Assembly (NCBI RefSeq): GCF_007725405.1
Contig: NZ_CP042163.1
Span: 3,658,001 to 3,722,000 of the forward strand
Reading direction: 5' to 3'
Length of the DNA: 64,000 bases
Source of the DNA: Shouchella miscanthi
Lineage (GTDB): Bacteria; Bacillota; Bacilli; Bacillales; Bacillaceae_D
The notes beneath the pieces were generated by a model. It saw nothing but the letters and a program-made list of their open reading frames with translations. It was not told the DNA's origin and did not search any database. The position numbers and the translations under genes are program-made. How positions within the stretch are numbered: the stretch's first letter is position 1; the number at the start of each line of letters is the position of its first letter. Below are positions 31,255-40,288 of the stretch, piece after piece.

Positions 31255-33417
31255 ATGACAGAAGAACAATTACAAGCACTTTTACATGAGATGACAACAG
31301 CTGAAAAAGTTGGACAGCTCACTCAGTTTGCTGGTGCTTTTTACTCTGAACAAGAGGACAGCACACCTGTGACTGGGCGAATTGAATTCCCAGTTGAAGA
31401 AGACATGATCAAAGAAAGTGGGTCTGTTCTCGGTGTAGCCGGAGCAATGAAATTAATGGGTATTCAACGTGAACATTTAAAGAAAAGCCGCTTAGGTATT
31501 CCATTGTTATTTATGGCCGATGTTATTAATGGGTTTGAAACCATTTTCCCCATTCCTCTTGGACTTGGTGCAACGTGGGACCCAGCCTTAATCGAAGAAT
31601 TGCAAACGATTTCAGCTAAAGAAGCAGCTAGTGCAGGTCTCCATATTAGCTTTGCTCCGATGGCTGATTTAGTACGTGATCCACGATGGGGTCGGGTCAT
31701 GGAATCAACTGGTGAAGATCCACTTTTAAACAGTTTGTTCGCAGCAGCTACTGTTCGCGGACTTCAAGGGAAAGATTCTCTAATTGCCAATGATCGTGTT
31801 GGTGCTTGCGTGAAACATTTTGCGGCCTATGGCTTGGCAGAAGGTGGACGTGATTATAATACCGTTGACTTATCAGAAAGAGAGCTTCGAGACAAGCATC
31901 TCCCAGCTTATAAAGCTGCCTTAGAAGCTGGCGTCAAGTTAGTGATGACGGCATTTAACACTGTTGATTCAATCCCAGCTACCGCTAACTCAACGTTACT
32001 AAGGGATTTATTAAGAGGGGAATTACAGTTTGACGGCGTCGTTATTTCAGATTTTGGTGCCGTTCAAGAACTGATCCCACATGGTGTCGCAGAAAACGAA
32101 GCCGAAGCAGCTAAAAAAGCGCTAGAAGCTGGTGTTGATATTGATATGATGAGTTTATCTTATGCCCATTCATTAGCATCGTTAATAGATGAACACATGA
32201 TTGATTCAACATTCGTCGATGAAGCGGTTTTACGTGTTTTGCAATTAAAAAATGAGCTAGGTTTATTTGAAGATCCTTATCGTGGGGTTAGTCTTGAAAA
32301 GGAACAAACGGTTGTTGGACACCCTTCACACCTTGCCTTAGCTCAAACAGTTGCAGAAAAAAGTATGGTTTTACTTAAAAACGAAAACGTACTTCCATTA
32401 GATAAACAGACATCCGTCGCCTTAATTGGCCCTTATGCAGACAATCAAGACCTGCTTGGAGAATGGTCGATTTTCGGTAAGACAGATCAGACGACTACAC
32501 TGAGACAAGCCGTTCAGAAACAATATACACATGCGATTTATGCAAAAGGCTCGCAACTTTATGAACGCGATGAAGAACTTCTAAAGGAAGCAATCGCGGC
32601 AATGGAGCAAACAGACTGCCTGCTTCTTGCTTTAGGTGAAGGGAAAGACCGTAGCGGAGAAGGGAGAAGTCGATCCTCCATCACCTTGGCACCATGTCAA
32701 ATTGAATTAGCACGGTTAGCAAAAGAGACAGGCAAACCTGTCATCGTCGCCTTGTTTAATGCTCGTCCACTTGACTTGACTGAGTTAGAACCGTACGCTG
32801 ACGCCATTTTAGAGTGCTGGCATCCTGGCTCAGAAGGTGCAAAAGCTGTTGTTGCGATTCTTTCTGGAAAAGTCAATCCAAGCGGGAAATTAACTATGTC
32901 TTTCCCGAGAGCCACTGGACAAATTCCCGTTTATTACAATGCTTATCAGACTGGTCGTCCACTACCTCCTGGAAGCAATGAGCGCTTTTTCTCACGCTAC
33001 ATCGACATTCCAAACGAACCTTTATATCCATTTGGTTTTGGCTTAAGTTATACGTCGTTTGGTTATAGCAATCGATCGCTATCGTCAGCTAAATGGGATG
33101 GATCAGGCATACTAACTGTCTCTGTGGATATTACAAACATCGGTGAAGTTGAAGGGGACGAAATTGTTCAGCTCTACATTCAAGACGTAGTCGGAGAAGT
33201 CGTTCGACCCGTGAAAGAACTAAAAAGCTTTCAAAAAGTTTCACTTTCCCCGGGAGAAACAAAAACCGTAACATTCGAAATCTCTCACGATATGTTGCAG
33301 TACTACCATAGTGATTTAACGTTTGCAAGTGATCCTGGCCAATTCCGTGTTTATGTAAATGGAAGCAGTGTTTGTGAAGAGGAAAATACGTTAACCTTCT
33401 CACTTGTTAAGTCTTAA
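31255..33417 (+). CDS. Glycoside hydrolase family 3 beta-glycosidase
   Basis: 720 residues from ATG 31255 (GAGGTG 6 bases upstream; the frame extends to 31144, but that part includes the operator). Domain order: a GH3 TIM barrel (about 1-300) with the nucleophile Asp in GVVISDFGAV, the GH3 C-terminal alpha/beta sandwich (about 360-590; LALGEGKDRSGEGRSRSSIT) and a C-terminal fibronectin III-like domain. No signal peptide, so oligosaccharides imported by the adjacent ABC system are hydrolysed inside the cell. Beta-glucosides or beta-xylosides are likely substrates. Confidence 0.9.
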   Translation: MTEEQLQALLHEMTTAEKVGQLTQFAGAFYSEQEDSTPVTGRIEFPVEEDMIKESGSVLGVAGAMKLMGIQREHLKKSRLGIPLLFMADVINGFETIFPIPLGLGATWDPALIEELQTISAKEAASAGLHISFAPMADLVRDPRWGRVMESTGEDPLLNSLFAAATVRGLQGKDSLIANDRVGACVKHFAAYGLAEGGRDYNTVDLSERELRDKHLPAYKAALEAGVKLVMTAFNTVDSIPATANSTLLRDLLRGELQFDGVVISDFGAVQELIPHGVAENEAEAAKKALEAGVDIDMMSLSYAHSLASLIDEHMIDSTFVDEAVLRVLQLKNELGLFEDPYRGVSLEKEQTVVGHPSHLALAQTVAEKSMVLLKNENVLPLDKQTSVALIGPYADNQDLLGEWSIFGKTDQTTTLRQAVQKQYTHAIYAKGSQLYERDEELLKEAIAAMEQTDCLLLALGEGKDRSGEGRSRSSITLAPCQIELARLAKETGKPVIVALFNARPLDLTELEPYADAILECWHPGSEGAKAVVAILSGKVNPSGKLTMSFPRATGQIPVYYNAYQTGRPLPPGSNERFFSRYIDIPNEPLYPFGFGLSYTSFGYSNRSLSSAKWDGSGILTVSVDITNIGEVEGDEIVQLYIQDVVGEVVRPVKELKSFQKVSLSPGETKTVTFEISHDMLQYYHSDLTFASDPGQFRVYVNGSSVCEEENTLTFSLVKS

Positions 33418-33434
33418 AAAAAGGAGAACCACTT

Positions 33435-34676
33435 ATGCGGAAAAGTTTATGTGCACTACCGTTGCTTCTTTCTATGGGACTAGTAGGATGTTCAAATGGT
33501 GAAGAAGACGGCGTTACATTAGATGTATGGGCGATCGGTTGGGAAGCCGAGCAGCTCGTAAATGAAGGGTATATTCAGCAGTTTGAACAGCAGCACCCAA
33601 ACGTAAAAGTCAATCTTCAAGCCATTCCATGGGGAAATATTTATGATAACTTACTCACTGCCGTCGCCTCCGGTAGCGGTCCTGATGTGGTTCAAATGGG
33701 TACGTCCTATATGGCTGACTTTGCAAGCACTGGTTCGTTTTTATCTTTAGAAGAGTACGTAGAGGACTATCCAAATTTAGATCCTGATCATTTTTTTGAT
33801 GGTGCCGTTGATTCCTCTATCTACAATGGTGAATTAGTTGCCGTTCCTTGGTATGTAGAAACCCGCGTCCTCTTTTATCGTACAGACTTGTTAGCTGATG
33901 TCGGCTTTCCAGAAGGCCCAGACACATGGGAAGAATTGTATGAAGCCTCCAAGGCCTTGTATGACCGAGGAGATGGCTTATATGCCATGACATTACCTGA
34001 AAATGATGATACGCTTCCGTACATTTTTGCCTGGCAGAACGGCGTCGAGTTTGAAACAGCTGATAAAGGCGTTGATTTCTCTGACCCTGCTTTTGTTGAA
34101 GCGGTTACCTACTATACTCGTTTCTTTAAAGAGGACCTTGCTCCTCTTGGACTTGGATTAGATCCCATGCAGTCGTTTGTTGATGGGATTCAGCCAATGT
34201 TTTTTGAACCCCCATTCCGGTATCAGCAGTTAATTGATAACTACCCAGAATTTGAAGAGTGGGATACAAAATTAATGCCGAGTAAAGAAAATAATACATC
34301 TGTCATTGGTGGTTCAAATATGGCGATCTTCGAATGGACAGAACATCCAGATGAAGCGGTAGCGTTTCTTTCTTACCTCTCAGATCGGCAAACGCAAATC
34401 GATTACTTCAAGGACGTTCGAGTGTTACCACCTCGGGTTGATGCTTGGGAAGACCCGGCTCTACAAGAAGACGAACGCCTCTATACCTATTATGAGCAAT
34501 TGCAACAATCGCGCGCACAGCCGCAAGTCTTAAATTGGAACCGTATTAATGATGAATGGAAACGATCAGAACAACGAATTACACGAGCTGATTACACGAT
34601 TGAAGAAGAAATAAATGACTTTCGATCGCGAATTGAGCCAATGATTGTGACCGATAATGGAGAGGAGGAAAACTAA
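33435..34676 (+). CDS. Sugar ABC transporter substrate-binding lipoprotein
   Basis: 413 residues. MRKSLCALPLLLSMGLVGCS is a lipoprotein signal peptide with lipobox L-V-G-C; the mature protein would be anchored at Cys 19. It is an extracellular solute-binding protein family 1 member: AIPWGNIYDNLLTAVASGSG PDVVQMG is the hallmark early stretch. The composition is strongly acidic, as is common in alkaliphile exported proteins. AAAGGAG precedes the ATG, 17 bases after the GH3 stop, so it is the second gene of the operon. Confidence 0.92.
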   Translation: MRKSLCALPLLLSMGLVGCSNGEEDGVTLDVWAIGWEAEQLVNEGYIQQFEQQHPNVKVNLQAIPWGNIYDNLLTAVASGSGPDVVQMGTSYMADFASTGSFLSLEEYVEDYPNLDPDHFFDGAVDSSIYNGELVAVPWYVETRVLFYRTDLLADVGFPEGPDTWEELYEASKALYDRGDGLYAMTLPENDDTLPYIFAWQNGVEFETADKGVDFSDPAFVEAVTYYTRFFKEDLAPLGLGLDPMQSFVDGIQPMFFEPPFRYQQLIDNYPEFEEWDTKLMPSKENNTSVIGGSNMAIFEWTEHPDEAVAFLSYLSDRQTQIDYFKDVRVLPPRVDAWEDPALQEDERLYTYYEQLQQSRAQPQVLNWNRINDEWKRSEQRITRADYTIEEEINDFRSRIEPMIVTDNGEEEN

Positions 34677-35588
34677 ATGGAGTTGGTACGTAAAAAACCA
34701 GCTAGAGAAGGCAAGCGCCAAAGTGCTCCCTACATCTTTATTGCTCCGGCCGTTCTGTTGCTCCTGTTGTTCGCTGTACTACCGATTATTATCGCTCTTA
34801 CCATTAGCTTTACAGATATGGATTTACGCGGCATTTCAAATTGGTCGGCTATTTCCTTCGTGGGCATTGAGAACTACCGAGTTCTTTTGTCTGACCCTAT
34901 TTTTTGGACGTCCATGTACAACACCTTTTTCTATGTCATTATTGGTGTTCCTCTCGTCATTATCAGTTCATTAGGGGCAGCTCTTCTGTTAAATTATAGT
35001 TCGAACAAGCTATTCCGTTTGTTTCGAGTGATTTACTACATGCCTGCGATTACGAATATTGTTGCTATCGCTGTTATATGGGGATTTCTTTATAATGTTT
35101 CCTATGGGCTTTTCAATCAAGTGTTGCTCTTCTTTAATACAGGACCCGTACCGTGGTTAGAGGACCCAACGATTGCTAAATTATCGTTGATCATCTTAGC
35201 TGTTTGGAAGGGAATTGGCATTAACATGCTAATATACTTAGCAGCATTACAGTCGATTCCAAAAGACTATTATGAGGCAGCCACCATTGATGGTGCGAGC
35301 CGAACTCAACAGTTTTTTAAGATCACCTTCCCACTTTTAGGGTTTGCAACGTTTTTTATTACTGTAACAACGCTTATCGGCTGGTTACAATTTTTTGAAG
35401 AACCATTCGTGATGACTGAAGGCGGTCCACTTGACGGTACGATTTCAATTGCTTTATTTATCTATCAAGCTGGGTTTAGTTATAGTAACTTTGGCTATGC
35501 TGCCGCCGCTTCATTTGTACTTTTTGTTATTATCATCATCGCCACTTTAATTCAGTTTACATTACGTCGAAAACAAGGCGACATGTAG
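34677..35588 (+). CDS. Sugar ABC transporter permease (MalF-like)
   Basis: 303 residues, six predicted helices, starting immediately after the binding-protein stop. YEAATIDGASRTQQFFKITF is the EAA loop (E-A-A-x-x-D-G-A) that contacts the ATPase. ENYRVLLSDPIFWTSMYNTF is typical of MalF-type permeases of the CUT1 class. It pairs with the next gene to form the membrane channel. Confidence 0.92.
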   Translation: MELVRKKPAREGKRQSAPYIFIAPAVLLLLLFAVLPIIIALTISFTDMDLRGISNWSAISFVGIENYRVLLSDPIFWTSMYNTFFYVIIGVPLVIISSLGAALLLNYSSNKLFRLFRVIYYMPAITNIVAIAVIWGFLYNVSYGLFNQVLLFFNTGPVPWLEDPTIAKLSLIILAVWKGIGINMLIYLAALQSIPKDYYEAATIDGASRTQQFFKITFPLLGFATFFITVTTLIGWLQFFEEPFVMTEGGPLDGTISIALFIYQAGFSYSNFGYAAAASFVLFVIIIIATLIQFTLRRKQGDM

Positions 35589-35597
35589 GAGGCTCGT

Positions 35598-36428
35598 ATG
35601 GCTGAAAAACAACAACGCTCGAAGATTGAGATTGGATTTGTCTCCATTCTTCTTATTATAATTGGGTTTATCCTTTCAATCCCTTTTTTGTGGATGCTTT
35701 TATCGGCATTTAAACCCAATCCAGAGCTTATCCAAATACCTGTTCGAATTTTTCCAGAAACCTGGACATTAGAAAACTTCACTCGCTTGTTTACCGAAAT
35801 GAACTTTGGAACGTACTTACGAAATACATTAATTTTAGTTGGGTGCGCTCTTATTGGATTAATTTTCAATGCAATGGCAGGCTACAGCTTTGCAAAATTC
35901 GATTTTAAAGGGAATCGCCCTTTGTTTTTTCTCGTTCTTGCCACAATGATGATACCTGGACAAGTGACGATGATTCCTGTTTATCTCATTCTTAACGAAA
36001 TGGGTTTAACCAACACCATGCCAGGTATTGTTTTGCCAGGACTCGTCGCCGCGTTTAGCATATTCTTATTCAAGCAATTTATGACGACAATACCAGATGC
36101 ATTAATTGAAGCTGCTCGATTAGATGGAGCAGGTGAATTCTACATCTTTTTTAAACTCGTTCTTCCAATGGCTAAGTCCATTCTAGCTGTGCAAGGTATT
36201 CTTGCTTTTATCGGTGCTTGGAATAGCTTCTTATGGCCATTAATCGTTGCAAATTCTCAAGACCTTTATACCTTATCCGTTGGACTCGCGCTCCTTCAAG
36301 GACAGGCGGGTGAAAACTACGCATTGCAAATGGCTGGCTCTGCTGTAATGGTTGTCCCGATTCTGATTATCTTTGCGATCTTTCAAAAATACATTGTCGA
36401 TGGATTCACCATGTCAGGCATTAAATAA
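35598..36428 (+). CDS. Sugar ABC transporter permease (MalG-like)
   Basis: 276 residues, six predicted helices; TAGGAGG lies upstream of the ATG, 9 bases after the previous stop. IEAARLDGAGEFYIFFKLVL is the EAA loop, and the protein ends YIVDGFTMSGIK, the conserved MalG-type tail (V-x-G-x-x-x-G-A-V-K-like). No ATPase gene follows; a terminator does. The ATPase is probably a shared MsmX-type protein encoded elsewhere, as in B. subtilis. Confidence 0.92.
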   Translation: MAEKQQRSKIEIGFVSILLIIIGFILSIPFLWMLLSAFKPNPELIQIPVRIFPETWTLENFTRLFTEMNFGTYLRNTLILVGCALIGLIFNAMAGYSFAKFDFKGNRPLFFLVLATMMIPGQVTMIPVYLILNEMGLTNTMPGIVLPGLVAAFSIFLFKQFMTTIPDALIEAARLDGAGEFYIFFKLVLPMAKSILAVQGILAFIGAWNSFLWPLIVANSQDLYTLSVGLALLQGQAGENYALQMAGSAVMVVPILIIFAIFQKYIVDGFTMSGIK

Positions 36429-36441
36429 AGTGAAAAAAGGA

Positions 36442-36472
36442 CTCTCTATGAAACCAATAGAGAGCTTTTTTT
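36442..36472 (+). terminator. Terminator of the GH3-ABC operon
   Basis: CTCTCTAT (36442-36449) pairs with ATAGAGAG (36457-36464), followed by a seven-T run. Confidence 0.85.
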
Positions 36473-36516
36473 GCTGATGTTCAATAATAAGAAAAACATC
36501 CTGCACAAGCGAGATG

Positions 36517-37278
36517 TTACGTATTTTTTTTCTCTTGTAAAGCAGAAAGAGAGTTTAACAATTCATTCGGAAGCTGAAGACGTTCTTGGTCAAAACGCAA
36601 ACTGCCAAACAACTGACTTTCATCTGCTTCCGTTGTATATTTTAAAGACTCATTATGAAGGGCTTCCATTTGCTGATCTAGTTCCGCAGCTGTGTCAGCA
36701 ACCTTCTTTAATTCTGTTGTCATTTCTGACGGTACTTCTTTTTCAAACTTATAAAAGATTTTATGCTCTAAACTTGCCCAAAAGTCCATCGCGACTGTAC
36801 GAATTTGAATCTCCACCGGAATACACTCACGGCAGTTTGATAAATAAACAGGGACCTCCACAATGATGTGCATGCTGCGATAGCCATTCGGTTTTGGTTG
36901 TGTAATGTAGTCTTTCACTTCGATAACCTTCAAATCATCTTGAGATTCAATCATCTCTTTCAGTAGGAAAATATCTTTTTGAAACGAGCAGTTAATCCGA
37001 ACACCAGCAATATCCATAATATGTTTCTTAATTTCGTGAATGTTAATAGGAAGCTGCTTCCGTTGTACCTTCAACAATAAACTCTCAGGTGTCTTTAAAC
37101 GAGACGCAATGTTTTCAATCGGATTGTATTCATGAACGTACCTGAATTCTTCTTCTAGTATTTCAATCTTTGTTGTCATTTCGTCTAAGGCAAACTTATA
37201 CTTCATCATAAAACGGGTTAGCTCTTTTTTTGCCTCTTTTAATTGATTCATCGTAACGGCTTTACCTTGATTGCTCAT
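36517..37278 (-). CDS. Small alarmone synthetase (RelA/SpoT-type, YwaC/YjbM-like)
   Basis: 253 residues with a single (p)ppGpp synthetase domain and no hydrolase, TGS or ACT domains. IHEIKKHIMDIAGVRINCSF, YITQPKPNGYRSMHIIVEVP and IPVEIQIRTVAMDFWASLEHK are the family motifs, with the G-Y-R-S substrate loop and the catalytic Glu in E-I-Q-I-R. It makes ppGpp/pppGpp from ATP and GDP/GTP. It is longer than RelP/RelQ (about 210) because of a C-terminal extension after residue 215. AAAGGA lies upstream of ATG 37278. A weak terminator hairpin (AACATC/GATGTT, 36495-36518, then T-run) overlaps its stop. Confidence 0.9.
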   Translation of the reverse strand: MSNQGKAVTMNQLKEAKKELTRFMMKYKFALDEMTTKIEILEEEFRYVHEYNPIENIASRLKTPESLLLKVQRKQLPINIHEIKKHIMDIAGVRINCSFQKDIFLLKEMIESQDDLKVIEVKDYITQPKPNGYRSMHIIVEVPVYLSNCRECIPVEIQIRTVAMDFWASLEHKIFYKFEKEVPSEMTTELKKVADTAAELDQQMEALHNESLKYTTEADESQLFGSLRFDQERLQLPNELLNSLSALQEKKNT

Positions 37279-37543
37279 ATATGTGAAATCCTTTCTTCAT
37301 GTAAATAAGTATACGTCTATCATTGCACCTATGTACTTAGTATGTCAAAAGGAGAACCAGTGTAAACTTATGAGTAACCGTGTAACACTTCATGTTTTTC
37401 GCTATGACGACTTGCTTTCACTTCCATTCTTCAACTATTCTCAACCATGTGATCCTTCTTATGGAACCCTATAAACGGAAAGCCATTGATCATGTTAAAG
37501 GAGCGCGAATGAGGGTATGGGAGTAAAAGGAGGTTGTTTTATC

Positions 37544-37759
37544 ATGAAAACGATTTTGAAAATGGTTGTCTTCGGGTTGAGCTTTTGTTTTCTTTTGTGG
37601 ATACTAATGCCAGTAATCGACTTCATTTTTGCCCGTTTTAATCGAGGCGTTACGTACTCCATTCACCTACTCCTTTTGCCTTTAATACTCATTGGTTCGT
37701 TTCTACTAACACAATGGATTTATGAAAAAGTCGAAGATGCTTTTCGCCCTTACAATTGA
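37544..37759 (+). CDS. Small two-helix membrane protein, unknown function
   Basis: 71 residues from ATG 37544 (AAAGGAGG 10 bases upstream). Two hydrophobic segments (about 4-26 and 36-58) and a charged C-terminus (IYEKVEDAFRPYN). No family is recognised. In the 265-base gap before it I see only a weak 34-codon ORF (37370-37474) whose AGGAG is 15 bases from the ATG; I do not call it a gene. Confidence 0.6.
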   Translation: MKTILKMVVFGLSFCFLLWILMPVIDFIFARFNRGVTYSIHLLLLPLILIGSFLLTQWIYEKVEDAFRPYN

Positions 37760-37828
37760 CTATGTTTCATTTGCATAATTAATCATTCAAATGTATAATA
37801 ACACAAAATTAAAGGAAGGAATGAGTAT

Positions 37829-38296
37829 ATGAACGTTATTCAAGCCACTAAACAAGATGCAGCGGCCATCCACCTTGTTATGAAAGCGGCATTCCGTGAG
37901 TACGAAAAGGCTTTACCTCCTTCAAGCGCATTAGACGAGACGGTTCTGTCTATTCGAAAACAGCTGATGAATGGCGAACAAGCTCTGCTTGCGCAGGAAC
38001 ATCAGCATCCTATTGGCGTTGTGCGATATACCTTCCAATCAAACGTTCTTTCCTTTTTCCGTCTCTCGGTTCTTCCTGAAAAAAGGGGGCAAGGCATTGC
38101 AACCTTGCTTTTAAACGAGCTAGAAGCCGCTGCAATAAAAGCCAGTATCCCCTTTCTCCAATGCAAAGTGAGAGTAAGCGTCCCAAAAAATATGGCCTTC
38201 TATCACTCTCTCGGTTACATCATTAAAGAAAAACAAACTTCACGTGGCATCCCCATCGTGTTAATGGAAAAACCTTTGACCCATAACATCATTTAA
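37829..38296 (+). CDS. GNAT family N-acetyltransferase
   Basis: 155 residues. LSVLPEKRGQGIATLLLNEL contains the R-G-Q-G-I-A acetyl-CoA loop and VSVPKNMAFYHSLGYIIKEK the N-x-x-x-x-x-Y-x-x-L-G-Y element. AAAGGAAGG lies upstream of the ATG. The C-terminal VLMEKPL is a typical last strand. Monocistronic; the acceptor substrate is unknown. Confidence 0.87.
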   Translation: MNVIQATKQDAAAIHLVMKAAFREYEKALPPSSALDETVLSIRKQLMNGEQALLAQEHQHPIGVVRYTFQSNVLSFFRLSVLPEKRGQGIATLLLNELEAAAIKASIPFLQCKVRVSVPKNMAFYHSLGYIIKEKQTSRGIPIVLMEKPLTHNII

Positions 38297-38318
38297 CAGC
38301 ATTTTTAAGCAATACTTG

Positions 38319-38852
38319 TCAACGAACGGGGCTCGGATCATAGAAACCGTTCAATTGGACACCTTCAATCATAAGAAGGTGCTTTTTCATTTCAATGCCC
38401 CCTGCATATCCTGTTAAACTACCGTTAGAACCGACTACACGGTGACAAGGAATAAGAATGGAGATTGGGTTATGCCCTACCGCTCCTCCAACCGCTTGAG
38501 CCGACATATTCCTTCCATGGTGTCGCTCCATTTTCTTCGCAATGTTTCCATACGTCTCAACTTCCCCATATGGAATCGTGAGCAAATGCTTCCATACTTC
38601 CTGCCGAAACATACTTCCTTCAGGCTTTAATGGAAAATCTATGGTTGGTGCCTCACCGTGAGCGTAACGCTCTAGCCACTCTTCTACTTTCAAAAAGAGA
38701 GGCAAATCATTTCTTACAACTGCTGATTGATGAATCGTTTGTTTTTCATACTTTTGCCCTTTCAGCCACACCCCCGTTAACTGTTCACCATCGCTTGCCA
38801 GCGTTAACGTCCCCAAGGGTGAGTCTAAAACTTTCTTATACATTCGGTTCAC
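38319..38852 (-). CDS. ogt: Methylated-DNA-protein cysteine methyltransferase (Ogt)
   Basis: 177 residues. ILIPCHRVVGSNGSLTGYAG contains the P-C-H-R-V active site; the Cys accepts alkyl groups from O6-alkylguanine in a suicide reaction. LLTIPYGEVETYGNIAKKME is the preceding helix-turn-helix with the arginine-finger region downstream. The start is GTG 38852, 4 bases after AGAGG; ATG 38843 is the alternative, 13 bases from it. No Ada-like regulator is attached. Confidence 0.9.
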   Translation of the reverse strand: MNRMYKKVLDSPLGTLTLASDGEQLTGVWLKGQKYEKQTIHQSAVVRNDLPLFLKVEEWLERYAHGEAPTIDFPLKPEGSMFRQEVWKHLLTIPYGEVETYGNIAKKMERHHGRNMSAQAVGGAVGHNPISILIPCHRVVGSNGSLTGYAGGIEMKKHLLMIEGVQLNGFYDPSPVR

Positions 38853-39039
38853 GCTTCCTCTCTTACTTCTATATATATATCATAGCTAAACCATTTCACC
38901 TTCGCTAGTACATATACTAAATAGGCTTAATGGTGATTTTCCCCTTTTCGATGTTGGGAAAATTTTTTTTTTGTACAATTAATTGAAATTTCTGCTACAA
39001 TGACGAATAAGCATATACTCTAACAAGTAGGTGAACATC

Positions 39040-40125
39040 GTGCAACACACATTAACACCGGAAGAAGTAGGTGCCAAGATCGTTGAATGGTACAGTTGCA
39101 TCATTTCAGCTTCTTATGAGCAAGCCATTTTGTTAAAAGAAGAAGCGCGACATGCCGTCATGCATATGCAAACAAATGATAAGATCTTAGCCTATTATTC
39201 ACTCGTCGAGTTTAGACACAATATTTTTGTTGATGAATTTAATAAAAAGCATGAATTAGGTGACACATTTGAATTTGTTGAAACGGAGGTGGATCGCTAC
39301 CTAAAATACCTTTACTATTTTATTAGTGGCCAGTACGAATACACACAAGAGCGTTACCGCTCAGCGATTAAGATGTTTCGTAAAGCTGAACGCCTTCTTG
39401 AGCACGTAAATGATGATGCAGAGGAATCGGAGTTTTATTTGTATATTGGATTGGTGTACTATCGGTTAAATCAATATTTATTAGCTAGCTCTTATTTAGA
39501 GCAAGCCGAAACGATTTTTAACCGCTTGAGCTATTACGAACGAGCACTCAACTGTAAACAGGTGCTTGGGGCCATTCGCTCTGAATTACACGAATTCGAA
39601 ACAGGAGATGCCATCCTTAAAGAGGCTTTTCGCGAATCAACGTTTCCCCGCACATCAGCGCTTATCTTGCGCACACTTGGCTTGAGTAAATTACGTCAAA
39701 AAGAGTATGAGGCAGCGAAAACCTATTTTTACCAAGCGCTGGAGTATGAAGAACACCGAAGCCATCAGATCGGTATGAAAACACGTTACGACCTATCGAA
39801 CACCCTCTTTAAACTTGGTCAAGACGACGAAGCATTAGAACTGTTTCAACAAGCGAAAGCAGAAGCTAATCAATACAACAATAAGGAATACAAGGCACGC
39901 TGCCTTTATTTAGATGGTCTTTACATTGCAAAAGATCACGCTTTAGTCGATCAGGCAATAAATGATTTATATGAGTTAAGCCTGCTTTACGAAGTATGTG
40001 AATTAGCAGAAGAGATGGTAGAACTTGCGGATCAACGTAATGACGACTCTACGTCGTTAAAGTATTACCGAATTGCTTATAAAGCGAAAGTCAATCAAAA
40101 CAAATTAGGAGCTGATCAAGTATGA
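39040..40125 (+). CDS. rap: Rap-family aspartate phosphatase / TPR regulator
   Basis: 361 residues from GTG 39040 (AGGTG 6 bases upstream; GTG 39031 lies inside that site). The N-terminus TPEEVGAKIVEWYSCIISAS followed by ILAYYSLVEFRHNIF matches the three-helix bundle of Rap proteins, and the rest is a run of TPR helix pairs (for example EESEFYLYIGLVYYRLNQYL). There is no DNA-binding domain as in NprR or PlcR. Rap proteins dephosphorylate response regulators such as Spo0F or block ComA/DegU, and are inhibited by the imported Phr peptide. The phr gene overlaps its stop. Confidence 0.88.
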   Translation: MQHTLTPEEVGAKIVEWYSCIISASYEQAILLKEEARHAVMHMQTNDKILAYYSLVEFRHNIFVDEFNKKHELGDTFEFVETEVDRYLKYLYYFISGQYEYTQERYRSAIKMFRKAERLLEHVNDDAEESEFYLYIGLVYYRLNQYLLASSYLEQAETIFNRLSYYERALNCKQVLGAIRSELHEFETGDAILKEAFRESTFPRTSALILRTLGLSKLRQKEYEAAKTYFYQALEYEEHRSHQIGMKTRYDLSNTLFKLGQDDEALELFQQAKAEANQYNNKEYKARCLYLDGLYIAKDHALVDQAINDLYELSLLYEVCELAEEMVELADQRNDDSTSLKYYRIAYKAKVNQNKLGADQV

Positions 40126-40241
40126 AAAAATTATTCGCAGCGTTTATCATTGTGTTAGCAGTATCCTCTACTAGCTTTTTTACTCAGGCAGATAGTGATT
40201 CAGATTTCCACACTCTCGGCAAAACCGAAATCGTAGGTTAA
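40122..40241 (+). CDS. phr: Phr-type signalling peptide precursor
   Basis: 39 residues; ATG overlaps the rap stop (ATGA), the classical rap-phr arrangement. MKKLFAAFIIVLAVSSTSFF is a Sec signal peptide, followed by a short polar region and the C-terminal end HTLGKTEIVG. The active peptide of Phr precursors usually lies at or near the C-terminus. The last residues KTEIVG resemble KPDIVG of the NprX heptapeptide SKPDIVG from the B. cereus group. It would be exported, processed, reimported by an oligopeptide permease and bind the TPR domain of the upstream Rap. Confidence 0.8.
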   Translation: MKKLFAAFIIVLAVSSTSFFTQADSDSDFHTLGKTEIVG

Positions 40242-40248
40242 AGGCTAT

Positions 40249-40288
40249 CCCCTTGTCGTGCTCGTTAAGACAAGGGGGTATCTTTTTT
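40249..40288 (+). terminator. Terminator of rap-phr
   Basis: CCCCTTGTC (40249-40257) pairs with GACAAGGGG (40269-40277); six Ts end at 40288. It overlaps the 3' end of the convergent methyltransferase gene. Confidence 0.8.

Noticed and set aside
37370-37474. A 34-codon plus-strand ORF
   Set aside because: The ribosome-like AGGAG is 15 bases away and the peptide has no recognisable pattern.
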